DNA of 64,000 nucleotides from Siniperca chuatsi. Lineage: Eukaryota; Chordata; Actinopteri; Centrarchiformes; Sinipercidae. The notes under the pieces are model-generated. The model was not told the origin of the DNA and made no database searches. It saw nothing but the letters and a program-made list of their open reading frames with translations. The first letter of the stretch is position 1, and every line of letters begins with the position of its first letter. A program made the position numbers and the translations under genes. Shown one piece after another: positions 45,230-56,885 of this stretch. The stretch spans positions 524,001-588,000 of the forward strand of contig NC_058051.1 in the NCBI RefSeq assembly GCF_020085105.1, given 5' to 3'.

Positions 45230-45720
45230 CAGTCTCTGTTTGAGTGCAGACATTCGTGGTCCCCAGAAGACCAGTACTACTGACTCTGGTGGTCCCCTGA
45301 CTTTTATTCTAGCACCAGCAGCTGGTTAAAGTTTTATCTTGTGAAATATCTCGAGCAGTGTGTGCAGACTTTCATGGTCCCCAGAAGACGTAGCTTCCTC
45401 ACTTTGGTGGACTCCTGACTTTTCGTCCAGCGCCACAATGAGGTCGAAATGTGTGGATCTGAGTGAAACATCTACAAAGTCAGTCCACCGCTTTTGATCC
45501 AGAAACACCGGCAGCTGCTGGACTGTGATGAGACGTGCTTCATCGTTCACGCTCCCCTCAGGATGAACTGTAATAACTCTGCTGATCCTCTGACTTTCCA
45601 TCTAGCGCCACCATCAGGTCGACATGTTGACGCGTCCATGGTGAACATTACACCTGCTAAACATCAGCATGTTAGCATTGCCGCTGTGAGCTTGTTAGCG
45701 TGCTAACATCAGCACCACCG
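45230..45720. repeat. Tandem diverged copies of the GATCCTCTGACTTTTC family
   Basis: CATGGTCCCCAGAAGAC, CTGACTTTTCGTCCAGCGCC and CTAGCGCCACCATCAGGTCG recur about every 130-190 bp. Confidence 0.6.
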
Positions 45721-46271
45721 AGGCTACGGAGCTGCAGCCTCCTGCTGCTGCCCTCTAGCTCCCCCTTCAGGACAGCGTCCATGTACAACATGTAACAGCA
45801 GATCACATGAGGCTGAACACAGGACACCGAAAACTAAGCAAGGATGGAATAAAGATGTTTTATTTATTGGCCTCGGGGGCTTGAGTCCCTCGACTCAAAA
45901 AGACAAAAATCAATTATAAATATATATTGTGGATTGTAATAACCATCGTGTGACTACAGTTGGTTGGTTAGTCTCAGTCAAACAGTCCTGAACGTGTATT
46001 ATAAGCTCAGGATGGGATACAGGGATCATATATGAGTCCCTGACAGAAAGAGCTGCAGCAGGCTGACAGTACAGTGTGTCATCTGTATACATCATACTGC
46101 TGCTGCCTCATCTACAGATACAGCTGTACAGTATTATCTTTATAGAACATTATTATCTTAGTGTACATGTCTGTTTTTCTTTCATTATGTGTGTTATGCA
46201 GAATAATGTAGCTGCGTCCTGTATATAGTGTACTATTATACCTATTAATTATAAGCGCTGTGCCAACACAG

Positions 46272-46335
46272 TGCAGGCTCCAGGCTCCAGGCTGCAGGCT
46301 CCAGGCTCCAGGCTGCAGGCTCCAGGCTCCAGGCC
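46272..46335. repeat. 7-bp array CAGGCTC/CAGGCTG
   Basis: About nine heptamers (CAGGCTC with periodic CAGGCTG), next to the GC-rich promoter zone. Confidence 0.95.
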
Positions 46336-46552
46336 AACACTAAGCCGTGAGCAGTGACGGGGCTCCGGCCCGCTGCTCTTATTGGTCTTCACTGCCGCTT
46401 CCTGACTAATAATCCACTCACCTGCCGTCCGGAGGTCACCGGGTTTATTAATACGCTCAACACAGATTTATATCTCCGCGTGTGCGTCCAGAGACGGGAG
46501 GTGTGTGGCGGTCTGTCCCCCCCTCCTCCCCCCCGGTGAAGACCTGGCTCAC

Positions 46553-46640
46553 CTCTGGTCCTGCTCGTGCAGTCCACCGGCGGCTTCTCGCGCTCCTACT
46601 CCAGAAACATGGCTGCGGGTGAACGCAGGCTTCCCAAGAA
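46553..46640 (-). promoter_or_regulatory. Candidate arhgef10l 5'UTR exon and GC-rich promoter zone
   Basis: The region 46380-46800 is GC-rich with many CpGs, unlike its flanks. On the minus strand a good donor CAGAG|GTGAGC lies at 46553, upstream of the start-codon exon, whose acceptor is at 43480. The exon would contain a five-codon upstream ORF (ATG near 46611, then TAG). The transcription start cannot be set from sequence. Confidence 0.4.
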
Positions 46641-47701
46641 ACTCTTCTTTCCAGGGTTTTCCTGTCGTGTTTCCCTCCTCCTCCTCCTCCTCCTCTTCCT
46701 CTCTGTGTCCCGCTCTCCCGCTGCAGACAGACCAGACCGTACTAGCGTTACGTTAACGTTACTCACGTTAATAACGTAACTGCTGCCAGAACCGGCTGCG
46801 GTCTGGGCCGGAGATTAGCTTCACACACTCCCCGCAGATTGTGTCTGTGTGTCGGCTATAAATATATGTATATACATATATAAACTAACTTTGAAGCATT
46901 AGATATTTCCGTGTATTCGGCAGGAACAGAATCAGTCTGTCTGGTTACTTGTGGATGTAAAGGAGCAGGCGAACCGGTTCTAAAAAGTTGACATTTTATT
47001 GAAATGAATTGCTCCTTGGTGTGTTAGATTTATGCCGAATTGTATCTTTTGACAGCTCGTTTGGAATAAAAGTCCCACTCAGTATACCTTTTTGGATTAT
47101 ACTTGGTCGAAAACTAAATCACGCTTAAATGCCAGGTTTTGTAAAGGGGGGTTGGTGCGGTGGGTTTTCACTACATAAGAACGAACGCCAGATGTCGCCG
47201 TTGGGTCTAGCTGGATATGGGAGCGGCACAGGCTGACCCTGAAGTATTCAGGTCCAGTACAAATCCTCCATTAGGGCGGATATTTGTGTCTCTTCTCCGA
47301 CTATATCACAGAGTTAATGAATTGATGTGACCCTGGCCCACTCCCGGGGTGAGAGAGAAGAATTACCAACTGAGACCACATCTACAGAAGTTCATTGCAC
47401 ACGTGTCAACACAACAAAAAGAACTCCCCACTGATTTTAAATCACTTACAGAATGACTGTAATGCACAATAATGAGCTGCTGCTGATCCAGAAGGACTTT
47501 CCTCAGGAACATGTGCACCAGGCTAATCAAGACCCCTCCTCGAAGACTTTTGGGCGGCTGTGATAGGCCACACAGGTCCGTCCCCTCTCTGAGCTTTTGT
47601 TGCAGTTCCTGCTAAATGTCACGCGGCAGACAGAGTGTTCTTGTACTGTCTGTCCGAGTGAGCCCGAGCTGCAGGTCTGGCTGCAGGTCTGGTTTCTGCA
47701 A

Positions 47702-49033
47702 CACCTCGCTGTGCTGTGCAGAGGAAAAACATTCGCAGCCTGCCGCCGCGGCTCGACAGCGACGCTCATATGAACAGCAGCTGTGCTGTGGTTACATGTG
47801 GAAAGATACAAAGTGCACGAGTGGAACGGTTCCAGCCACCAGTTACAGAACAGAAGAGCCACAACGCAAAGGCCAAACACCACACCATACTAACGCAAAG
47901 GCCAAACGCCATACCATACCAACGCAAAGGCCAAACGCCATACCATACCAACGCAAAGGCCAAACGCCATACCATACCAACGCAAAGGCCAAACGCCATA
48001 CCATACCAACGCAAAGGCCAAACGCCATTCCAACGCAAAGGCCAAACGCCATACCATACCAACTCAAAGGCCAAACGCCATACCATACCAACGCAAAGGC
48101 CAAACGCCATACCAACGCAAAGGCCAAACGCCATACCATACCAACGCAAAGGCCAAACGCCATACCAACGCAAAGGCCAAACGCCATACCATACCAACGC
48201 AAAGGCCAAACGCCATACCATATCAACGCAAAGGCCAAACGCCATACCAACACAAAGGCCAAACGTCATACCATACCAACGCAAAGGCCAAACGCCATAC
48301 CATACCAACGCAAAGGCCAAACGCCATACCATACCAACGCAAAGGCCAAACGCCATACCAACGCAAAGGCCAAACGCCATACCAACGCAAAGGCCAAACG
48401 CCATACCATACCAACGCAAAGGCCAAACGCCATACCATACCAACGCGAAGGCCAAACGCCATACCATACCAACGCGAAGGCCAAACGCCACACCATACCA
48501 ACGCAAAGGCCAAACGCCATACCAACGCAAAGGCCAAACGCCATACCATACCAACGCAAAGGCCAAACGCCATACCAACGCAAAGGCCAAACGCCATACC
48601 ATACCAACGCAAAGGCCAAACGCCATACCAACGCAAAGGCCAAACGCCATACGCTGTGTGGGAAGCAGCACGTTGCCTGAACTGACCGACTGTCAGAACA
48701 GCGCTGACCAACTCAACTGTTTCATCAAAAGTCATTTTAAATTCTGCGCTGGGACAGAGTTTAAAGTCCAACTGGAGTTAAATTACATTTCTTTTGTCTG
48801 CTACAGCAACGTGTATCTGAAAATCACTTCCTGTGTCCTCCTCCGAGAAAACATCAGAAACCAAAAGGGAGAAATCTATATTTTATATAGTTTGGTGTCA
48901 TGATGCCGCCCCTGGTTGTTTTTACAGTTCTGTCCGCCTTCGTAGATAGAGACCTCATTTCCATACAGCCAATCAGATCTTGCATAAAGCAGTGATGACC
49001 TTTTTTCTTCCTTATAAAAACATGTTGACTACG
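47702..49033 (+). mobile_element. Minisatellite-bearing repeat element, copy A
   Basis: Homology with 61013-62361 (inverted) starts at CACCTCGCTGTGCTGTGCAG and ends at CATGTTGACTACGA. Order: unique 5' arm (47702-47860), tandem array (47861-48652), 3' arm (48653-49033). No terminal inverted repeats or recognised transposase/RT seen. Unrelated sequence abuts both copies at the same points, which suggests a discrete mobile or duplicated unit of unknown class. Confidence 0.8.
47861..48652. repeat. 24/29-bp minisatellite inside copy A
   Basis: Units contain ACGCAAAGGCCAAACGCC followed by ATACC either once (24 bp) or twice (29 bp). About 29 units. No unit contains a stop in three frames, so open frames of 350-400 codons appear and should not be taken as genes. 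Confidence 0.95.
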
Positions 49034-49089
49034 AGACGGGATGACTAAATGTGATTTCAGTCTCACTACAGAGACGCCGACACACTGTT

Positions 49090-49560
49090 CTCACATTTCC
49101 ATTCGATATATTGTTCTTAATATATTGATTAGTGTTGCTTTCACTTTTTTATTATTTTTCATCTTAATCTGATTTATTTTATGATTTACTTATTAAATTT
49201 TATTGAATTTTTCTGTTTAATTTAATTTAAATTTCTTATTTAAATGTATTAAAATTTAAATTTTTGTGTTTAGTTGATATTCATTTCTTTGTAGATTTAA
49301 TTTTAAATTACACCTCAGCAGCATTTTGGTTTTACAGATGTTCAACACTACTGATGACTAGATGACTGGTTGTAATTATAAAATAATAATGTAGACAAAA
49401 AATGTGATAAATAATAACCTGACAATGAAATAAATAAATAACTTTAATACATATAACTAAAAAATACATAAATATTAGTGTTCTCTTTATTACATTTATA
49501 AAGCTGATTTAATACATATCTATAATAAAATATAATAATAAATGTGTTTTAACTGGCTTA
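49090..49560. other. AT-rich spacer
   Basis: Long A/T runs with TTTATT and AATAAA words. No gene or clear element recognised. Confidence 0.6.
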
Positions 49561-50209
49561 AGAGGTAGGGGGCACGTGATTGGCTGAAAGGTGAAAAGTG
49601 ACATTTTGAAATAAAAAGGAGAGAAATGCCATCGTGGAATAAAAACAGACCTTTAAAATGTTTAGAAACGAGTCAAACTGACATCAAATCAAATTCAGTT
49701 ATTATGAAAATGAATCTGAAACGCTCCACGAGAGGGCGCTCTGGGACAAAACGTCTTCAAGTGTGAACTAAAGAGAATCCCAGTCACAAACCTTGTAGTG
49801 TCATTTATTTAGTAATGCTCCCTCACTGCAGGCAGAGGTGCATGCTGGGCTTCTGCTGCCACAGAGCTCTAGTTTTCCACATTAGTGCGGCTCGTTGAGA
49901 AGTCAGAGATCAGGTCAGGCGGCTCCGCGGTGGAAAGAAAGCCTGCACCTGTCCTTATCACCTGGATCACACTGTGTGAACGCTGGCTGGTTGGCTGCTG
50001 CCAGCAGCTGAAACGCTTCACTGGTGTGTCACCGGACTTTAAACGATCTCCATGATCTGAGCGGACAGGAGCGAGTGACGGCTCCTTCCTTTCAGACGCC
50101 AAGCCATGTTTCCTGCATGAATCACTTCCTCTCTCTGCACTAGCTGTGTTCACTTGACAGCAAGCTGGAAGAAGTAAAAGAGATCAGTCTCCATCCATCC
50201 TTTTTCTGA

Positions 50210-50930
50210 TCAGAATCAGAAATCCTTTATTGATCCTGAGAGGAAACTCTTTGTTACAGCTGCTCGCTGTCACGTCAGTCACACAGGAAGAGAAGCACTG
50301 AGCAAATCAAATATCATACACTGTAATACAGGCAAGATAGATTAATTACAAGGTGGGTATAAGTATAAAATTAAAATAAGTGTAAAGTACAAAGTGGATT
50401 TAGAGGTTGATGAGTATGTACGGTGTAATAATACAATAATGAGTCCTGTGAAGTGCAGCTTATTAAGATTATAATGAGACGGAGGATGTTGCACAGCAGT
50501 GATAGATGTATGAATAAATATCAGTAAATTAAACTGAAACAGTATATTGCACCGGAGTATTAAACAGGGAATATTGCACAGTTATCTCAAGTATTGCAGA
50601 GATGTTAACGATCAGTGTCCAGTTTAGTGACTTCGGGTCAAACAGACTGACACTTAGAGGGAGGAGTTAAAGAGTCTGATGGCCACAGGCAGGAGTGACT
50701 TCCTGTGGCGCTCTGTGGTGCATTGTGGGGGGATGAGTCTTCCGCTGAAGGTGCTCCTTTGTTTGACCAGCGCGTCATGGAGCGGGTGGGAGATGCTGTC
50801 CAAGATGGCGTGTAGTTTACCCAGCATCCTCCTCTCTGACGCCACCGCACCATTTCCTGTACCCGATCTATCCCAGCATGCTTTGCGAGAGAGGTGGGCT
50901 TTAAAGGGTGAAAATATAAAAAACACTCAA
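50210..50930 (-). mobile_element. 3' end of a non-LTR retrotransposon (Rex-like LINE)
   Basis: On the minus strand a short frame reads RRMLGKLHAILDSISHPLHD then ALVKQRSTFSGRLIPPQCTT and ERHRKSLLPVAIRLFNSSL. This is the C-terminal end typical of fish non-LTR elements. It is followed by a 3'UTR with GTGCAATATACTG and a tail ending GGATCAATAAAGG. It is 5' truncated. The family name is tentative. Confidence 0.75.
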
Positions 50931-51039
50931 ATGTAATCTGACGTCGTTGTAAGTGAGAATTCACTCTCTATAATTTGGTCCACACTGTAATTGTGGTTGG
51001 TTTATTGTGTGCACACGACGTCTGTCTGCTGGGTGCCCC

Positions 51040-51190
51040 CCCCCGCTGCTGCTCTTCCTGAGCTTTCGGCCATTTTTTCCCTGTTGAAGGGTTTTTGGGG
51101 AGTTTTCCTCATTGGAATCGAGTGTCTGAGGATCCTAAAGCCCCTCGAGGCAAACTTGTGATTTATGATAGTGGGCTATGTAAATAAAAT
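51040..51190 (+). repeat. Teleost interspersed repeat (TCTTCCTGAGCTTTCG family)
   Basis: Second copy of the unit at 28600-28770, sharing CTGCTCTTCCTGAGCTTTC and GGGAGTTTTCCTCA. Confidence 0.65.
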
Positions 51191-51753
51191 GTACATGATC
51201 TGACTGCATGGAGGCATGTAACACCCTGCTCCTGAACCAGGATCAAACAGGTCTGATAAACGGGACCTGCTGACTGCACAGCTCGCCGCATGAACACGAA
51301 ATGTCCTGTAGCACCCGAGGGACTGGGGTGTCAAGCTCTTCCAGTAGGACAACAGGGGAACCACAGCATGTAGCTAATCTGCGTTGAGTTTAAGAATATT
51401 TTACTGGCTGTATCATGATATGCCACCGTGTGACACTGTCGCCCCTGAAACAACAAGGCTCCAGCATAGCGAAGCTGATATCTTGTCGCACGTTACACAA
51501 CAACACGAGCTGAGTGTCCTCTCAACATGTCGGATACAGTGATGCTGTAGCTGATGCCACAGTGACTTTGACTCAAATAAAAGCAGAAAAGGCCAGACAC
51601 AGGAGGATGTGGATCTGGTGCGGCACAGGTTTTCTCAGGTCCTGGTTTCAGACTGCTGGTGTGCAGAGGTGAAGAGAGGCAACTGTGAGTACCTGCTATA
51701 CTGTAATGGTGCACGCTTAAAAAAACACTGAGCCCCTCATATGAAAAAAAGAG

Positions 51754-51759
51754 TTTATT
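51754..51759 (-). terminator. nppa-like poly(A) signal
   Basis: AATAAA on the minus strand, about 255 bp past the stop codon. Confidence 0.75.
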
Positions 51760-52010
51760 TGTCCTTGTTAACAACCCACATGCAGTTCTGTAGTTAACTC
51801 CTTTTGCTCTGCGTGTTTGTTACACAGTGAATAATGCAGAACTCACTACACAGCTGACACACAGAGCATTCGTCACTGCAAACAGAGAAATACACACAAG
51901 AGATACACACAGTTCAACTAATGCAAAATCATACAAATCCACTCTCTGCGGCCGTGTCTTCAGTTGGAGATAACGCTATAATCCAACATGTGTCCCAGGA
52001 ACCTGTCAGA

Positions 52011-52015
52011 CTACC
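52011..52015 (-). CDS. nppa: nppa-like exon 3 coding part (Gly, stop)
   Basis: A strong acceptor (GTCACTTTCCCCTCAG) is followed by GGTAG. Joined to the last G of exon 2 this gives GGG (Gly) then TAG. A 3'UTR with AATAAA 250 bp further supports it. A weaker alternative acceptor near 52655 would add about nine residues. Confidence 0.78.
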
Positions 52016-54604
52016 CTGAGGGGAAAGTGACACAAACACAAAAGAGGAATGATAATTAATTATTATTAATAATAATTATAAATCAACACTCGATTGTATT
52101 TATGCATATTTATTTCCTGTTAGTCGCCTCTAGAGGCTGCAGAGTTCTTCACATCCCACAACAAGAGACATTAGTAGTAGGTCTAGTCCACAGCGAAGGT
52201 CACTGTGTCAGTAAAGACAGTTTAGGTTAGCCTAGCTTAGCATAAAGACTGGAAGCAGGGGGAAGCAGCTAGCCTGGCTCTGTGACAGTTTGAGTTACAT
52301 GTTTTAGTGTTGCCACTGTGGGTGCACAGATGCACTGGGTGGATGGATAACATGCAGTGTAATTAGAGCTAATCGCTTCCTGACTCCAGCTCCTTACTGA
52401 AGTCACAGACTTGAGTTTGATATCTATCTTCTCATCAGAAGTGAAAGGGTTTATCATCTGGGAGCGTGAATGTCAGCTACTCCCGTCATGAGATATCTTG
52501 AGTGAGTGTTGCACTAGAGGAAATGTCTTGGACACCTTTTTACTTTTAGTTGTTACAGAGCTGCTGAGGAGGAACTTAAGAAATCATCCTCTGGGGACCT
52601 TTAATAACCGGACTGCATGTACGGTCATCAATATTCATGTTGTCTCTGCATGCGAACTCCTCTCTGATTAAAACTATTTGTATATGAACTAATACATATA
52701 CATGTCTGACTTCCAAGCTATGACCACCCACCCAGCACAGACCTTTGGCCCTCACGCTTCAGTACCCTTTATCTCAACCCTCATTGGATTTCCTCCTGCC
52801 GTGCTCAGCTGCAGTCTCACCTCGTCCACTGTTGCATCCCAGACCGCTGGCGTTTCCTATTCGGTCCATCCTGGCTCCAAAGCAGCCAGAGGCCCGTTTC
52901 CTGGCGCTCATCAGCAGCTCCTGCAGGCGGCTCCTCTGACTCGCGGCCCTGCTGTGGCCCTCAGCTGGCGATTGAGATCTTTCTGCTATCAAAGGTTCTT
53001 GGTCCCCCTCCTGGTCCGGGCTCCACCCTCGGCTGGCCTGGCTGTGCTCAGGCTCTTGGTTTGTCCCTTCATAATCAGCTTCAGAGTCCTCCTCCCGGGC
53101 TGCTTCAGCCAGAGTCTCCTCAAAGCGCTCCAGTAAAGACTGGTGTGAGAGGTGAAGACGGGTTTACACTCAAAACCCACACTGGTTACACTCCGTCAGT
53201 ATGTTTTAGACACATAACACATGCTGACTGAACAACATAAGCCTTCTAGTGAGTCTGTAACCACAGGAGGCCCAGAACGTGGTCTTGGGCTTGTGGGAGA
53301 TGGTGTTAGTTAAAGGCCGCTGGAACAAAAAAAACTATGGTATCAAAGTTTAATGTTTTAAACGTTAAACTAGACTTGCAAGTATTACGGAGTCCAAGCA
53401 CCCTGACACAATGTGGACTTTGAGGTTCACTGGTCCAAGGCTATCTGTTAGCTGAGAGCATCGCTGAACGAGGGCTTCAACACGCGGATCTGGATCTTGG
53501 ACCACAAGGATCGCTGAGTCCGTGTCCGATCCAAAACTATTCTCAGTAAATAATGTTGTGCCATGTCTACGAGCGATGAAGTGTCTCTTAGTTTAAGTAA
53601 TGTTCTCTCAAAAACCCAATGAAGTATTACTGTATCCCCAATGGCTGAATGGCACCGACTGGAGAATTAGCGCCACCAGCTGTTTATCTCGATGCATTCA
53701 CATGTGGATGGAAACGCACATTCATGCGCCTTTTCTTTGGCTGTTTTTCTAGCAGTTCTGTTGTTACTGCCGACTGGAGCGGATAAATGTTGTTTAGTAG
53801 CCCTGTCAATGGAAATAGTTTTATTTCCATTGTTACACAACTTTTAGATGATATGCTTTTCTTACTTGGCGGATGAATTGTGAATTTATGATCTTGATTC
53901 CCTGAGAAATATCATCCAGATGTCTTCATGTTTCATGTCTTCTCAGGCAAACTGGAAGAGAAATGACATGAAACCCTTGTTTTTGACTAAAATGTGTTAA
54001 CTAACACTAATGAGACCTCACAGGTTTTATCAGGACAGCTTCTGTGGCAGGAAGTGTTTCTACAGACGCCTCTGACCTATAATTAGTGCCAGATTACATA
54101 TTGTACTGTCGTTCTTTCCGAGAAGCTTCAAATGAAACTATTAGGACATTACAGACCCAGAAAATAAAACGTTACCATTTTACTCCCCAGGACGAAGCTC
54201 TAAATGTTGACGCCCTCTCCAACACACCCGGATACATTCTGGTGGAACAGTACTGGGCAATACTGTAATCAGCCTCAGCCTCGTGGAAGTTATTAACTGT
54301 ATAATGTAAAAGGTCCAGACATGATCACATGACCTCAGCATCCTCAGTGGTAGCTACAGCCCTGACTCACCTCCAGCGTGTTCAATAAAACCAAAACGAT
54401 CTGCGTAACTAGAGACCGCTGAAGTTCAGTAAGAAAGCGTGCAGCGGTCAGACAGACAGGTGTGATCAGCAGAGGGGTGACGTGGTTTCTTACCTTGAGC
54501 TGAGCCAGGTCGCTGGTAGAAGAGGGCCTTCCCAGTACGTGGCTGCTAACCAGTGTGTGCTGACACAGCAGGGCCAGCAGGCCCCACAGGACCGCAGTCC
54601 TCAT
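52011..54604 (-). CDS. nppa: nppa-like atrial (ANP-type) natriuretic peptide precursor, three exons
   Basis: Coding exons 54604-54494, 53139-52821 and 52015-52011 (including TAG) sum to 435 nt, 144 aa. Residues 1-21 or so are a signal peptide ([20 protein letters not shown]). The prohormone is acidic ([20 protein letters not shown]). A dibasic/furin-like site in MSARKR precedes the mature peptide with ring [17 protein letters not shown], which keeps the CFG...DRI...S.LGC signature. The tail is NSGRG-stop. Natriuretic peptides are cardiac hormones acting through guanylyl-cyclase receptors to promote salt and water loss. The three-exon layout and minus-minus tandem arrangement with nppb match the mammalian pair. 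The ring could instead be assigned to fish VNP, but the short tail argues for ANP. Confidence 0.88.
52210..52320 (+). repeat. Teleost interspersed repeat (GCCTAGCTTAGCATAAAGAC family), copy 5
   Basis: A shortened copy inserted in nppa-like intron 2. Confidence 0.75.
52821..53139 (-). CDS. nppa: nppa-like exon 2 (prohormone and hormone ring)
   Basis: It opens [20 protein letters not shown] after acceptor TCACACCAG, runs through the acidic pro-segment, and ends GLGCNSGR plus one base at donor CGAG|GTGAGA. It is 319 nt. Confidence 0.95.
54494..54604 (-). CDS. nppa: nppa-like exon 1
   Basis: It encodes [20 protein letters not shown], then [17 protein letters not shown] (37 codons, phase 0). Donor AAG|GTAAGA. 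The start lies about 50 bp downstream of a TATA box. Confidence 0.93.
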
Positions 54605-54650
54605 GTTATCCTTCTGCTGCTACTACTGACACCACAGCCTGCGCTGCAAG

Positions 54651-54660
54651 ATTTTATATA
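54651..54660 (-). promoter_or_regulatory. nppa-like TATA box
   Basis: TATATAAAAT on the minus strand, about 47 bp upstream of the ATG, implies a short 5'UTR. Confidence 0.8.
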
Positions 54661-54667
54661 CATGCCA

Positions 54668-54668
54668 A

Positions 54669-54695
<27 letters not shown>
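54668..54695. repeat. (CA)n microsatellite next to the nppa-like TATA box
   Basis: 28 bp of CA lying 8 bp upstream of the TATA box. Confidence 0.95.
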
Positions 54696-54699
<4 letters not shown>

Positions 54700-54747
54700 C
54701 ATGCAACAGACAGTCAGTGTCAGTGGCTCATCATTTTGTAGATCACC

Positions 54748-54807
54748 TCAAGTGCATTCTGACACCTCTGCATGATAAGGCAGCTGGTCAGATGTCCCTT
54801 TAAGTGG
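54748..54807. promoter_or_regulatory. Candidate cardiac elements upstream of nppa-like gene
   Basis: TCAAGTG (54748-54754) and TTAAGTGG (54800-54807) match the NKX2-5 element; GATAAGG (54774-54780) matches a GATA site. They lie about 90-150 bp upstream of the TATA box. NKX2-5/GATA4 control of ANP is established in mammals; occupancy here is inferred. Confidence 0.5.
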
Positions 54808-54823
54808 CGCTTGGTGGTAGGTG

Positions 54824-54926
<103 letters not shown>

Positions 54927-54930
54927 TACA

Positions 54931-55489
54931 GTATACGTGCCTGTGTATCATCACGCTTCCCGTCCAGCAGTGGCATGACCTCAGGAGCCGTGTTGGAGCT
55001 CTGAGCTCAGGCGTGGTGTGTATCGACAGGAATGCAGCATTCACTATGCAAATACTTCACACCGTCTGAGCCTGAAAAACACCATAGTAGGTTAAAGCTG
55101 CTGCTCCGGGTCACAGGGAGGTCTTTAGATTAGGAAGGAAGGAAACACTGTCGTCAGCATAACACATTTATAGAACATAATGTTTGTTGTTTCTTTCCGC
55201 TTCAGTTTGTCAGGTGGGCTCAAGAAGGTTTTAGCTGTTTGTGGTTAAAGCTTCAACTGAAAGCTGCACCAAAACGTTACCGGGCTGCTCCGACACGACG
55301 CCGGGACGACGGATTAGTAACGGACGATTCGAACACTCAGTCACTAGCGTGAAGACTGACAGCACTCTTGTGTCTGTAGTTAGCATGGAGCTACAGCTTA
55401 ACTTAACTCGGGGCTCTCGTTCGTTTAATCCACAAACAGAAATGTAAAAACAAAAAGACAATTTGTGGTTTTACGTGCTGGAACTCTTT
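54931..55489. other. Spacer upstream of nppa-like promoter
   Basis: No gene or clear repeat recognised. Confidence 0.5.
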
Positions 55490-56210
55490 CCTAATATAAT
55501 AATAATAATATTAATAAACTTTATTTATACAGCACAAAGTTACAAAGTGCTTTACATGGTGGAACCAGGATTAAAACATTTCAGGACTGAGGCAAATAAG
55601 ATTAGGGAAATAAAATAAAATAAACCCCCAACAATAAAGATAATTACTGATAATGAAACAGATACCGTATGTCGAGTACTAGAATGAATAAAAGATACGT
55701 TTTGAGAAGTGATTTAAAAGAAGTCACTGACTCAGCAGACTCAGATCCTCGGGCAGAGAGATCCAGAGCCGAGAGGCCCGATCGCCTGATCACCTTTAGT
55801 CCTGAACCAGGACTCAGGAACAGCCAGCAGAGTCCTGCCCGAGGGTCTGAGGCTCTGGCTCATAGGGGGGCAGCAGTTCAGCTGGTAGCTGAACCATGAA
55901 GAGCGTTAAAGGTGATCGGTAAAACCTTAAAATCAGTTCTAAAGCGAACTGGTGACCAGTGACGAGGCTGAAACAGGTCTGATACGATCTGGTCTTCGAG
56001 TGCTGCGTTTTGTACCAGCTGAAGGCGCGAGGCGGTTTTGTGGCTCAAACCAAAATACCACGAATAACAATGATCTAACCGAGAAGAAATGAAAGCATGA
56101 ATGAGACCAGGCCGAGCGCTCTGAGCGGCTCCTTCGCTGATAAACACGATCATCTGGGATTTGTTTTTCAAATGAAAGTTCACCGTCTGACATTTGAAGA
56201 CAGGGATCCA
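55490..56210 (-). mobile_element. L2-like LINE 3' fragment
   Basis: On the minus strand a frame reads LIHAFISSRLDHCYSWYFGL then [12 protein letters not shown] and FQPRHWSPVRFRTDFKVL, the C-terminal RT end of an L2-type LINE. It is followed by GTAAAGCACTTTGTAAC, GTGCTGTATAAATAAAG and a TTA/TTATTATTATTA tail at 55497-55515. 5' truncated. Confidence 0.85.
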
Positions 56211-56689
56211 ACAGGTTTCTGTATGACAGGGACGGACTTTGGAGACCGAGGAGAATTATTTCTGATTATTTTTATTATTTTATTATATTTATTAATTATT
56301 ATTTTTGTTTAGCGATCAGGCGCAAAGAGTCCAAGCTAAGCTAATCAGCTCCTGGCTGTAGCTTCGTACTTAACACACAGACATGAGACTGATAACGATC
56401 TTCCCAAAATGCTGAACGATTCATTTCACAGCTCTCATAATGACAAGCGAGTAAGTGGACCTTGAGTAGAGACTGTTTTCCTGTCATGGAACGTTTGAAC
56501 ATCCATAGTTCTAAACTCAATCTGCTGATGAAGATGGTGCGATAAAGTCAAAAGCTCCAGAACAAGTGCATGAATGGACCTTGAGTGTTTTCACTGATAT
56601 ATTCACGCACACCGTCCAGCTTTATGGCAGTTTTACTCGTAGAACACATGCTCGGCAGACTTTTATTGACCATGAGACAAAATTATTGG

Positions 56690-56885
56690 AAATTCTTAAC
56701 TCAAGGTCCACTTACTAGATTACTAGATACTAGTCGTGGCCTTCATCAGCTGATGCAGTTTGCTCAGTTGTCTTTCATTGTCTCAACTGATGACAGCAGA
56801 ATCATCTCCATGACAACTGAGCAAACTCAAACAGCTGAAAGCACCAGAAGACATCTAGTAAGTGGACCTTGAGTTGAGAATTGAG
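56690..56885. mobile_element. MITE-like element with terminal inverted repeats
   Basis: ACTCAAGGTCCACTTACTAG near 56698 is matched by its reverse complement CTAGTAAGTGGACCTTGAGT near 56853. The internal sequence CATGACAACTGAGCAAACTC recurs at 9898-9920. Related TIR fragments occur at 56450 and 56575. No coding capacity. Confidence 0.75.

Larger units (their letters stand above)
43481..46552 (-). other. Presumed first intron of arhgef10l
   Basis: If the 5'UTR exon at 46553 is right, this 3.1 kb is intron 1. It contains diverged copies of the GATCCTCTGACTTTTC repeat family at 45230-45720 and the 46272-46335 array. No coding exon was found. Confidence 0.45.
46641..51739. other. Spacer between arhgef10l promoter and nppa-like gene
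   Basis: It holds element copy A (47702-49033), an AT-rich tract (49090-49560), a LINE 3' end (50210-50930) and a short fish repeat (51040-51190). No supported gene. Confidence 0.6.

Noticed and set aside
46567..46779. Plus-strand 70-codon frame with a Leu run
   Set aside because: The Leu run is a CTC repeat, and the frame is antisense to the probable arhgef10l first exon with no family match.
47616..48903. Frames of 354 and 395 codons over the 24/29-bp array of copy A, and similar ones in copy B
   Set aside because: All three frames are open because the unit has no stops. The 29-bp units shift frame, so the arrays cannot have been kept as a protein, and the two copies differ by frame-breaking deletions.
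52640..52656. Alternative third exon for the nppa-like gene after TTTTAATCAG
   Set aside because: It gives a nine-residue tail without natriuretic-peptide resemblance, has a weaker pyrimidine tract, and no nearby poly(A) signal; the 52015 acceptor is better.
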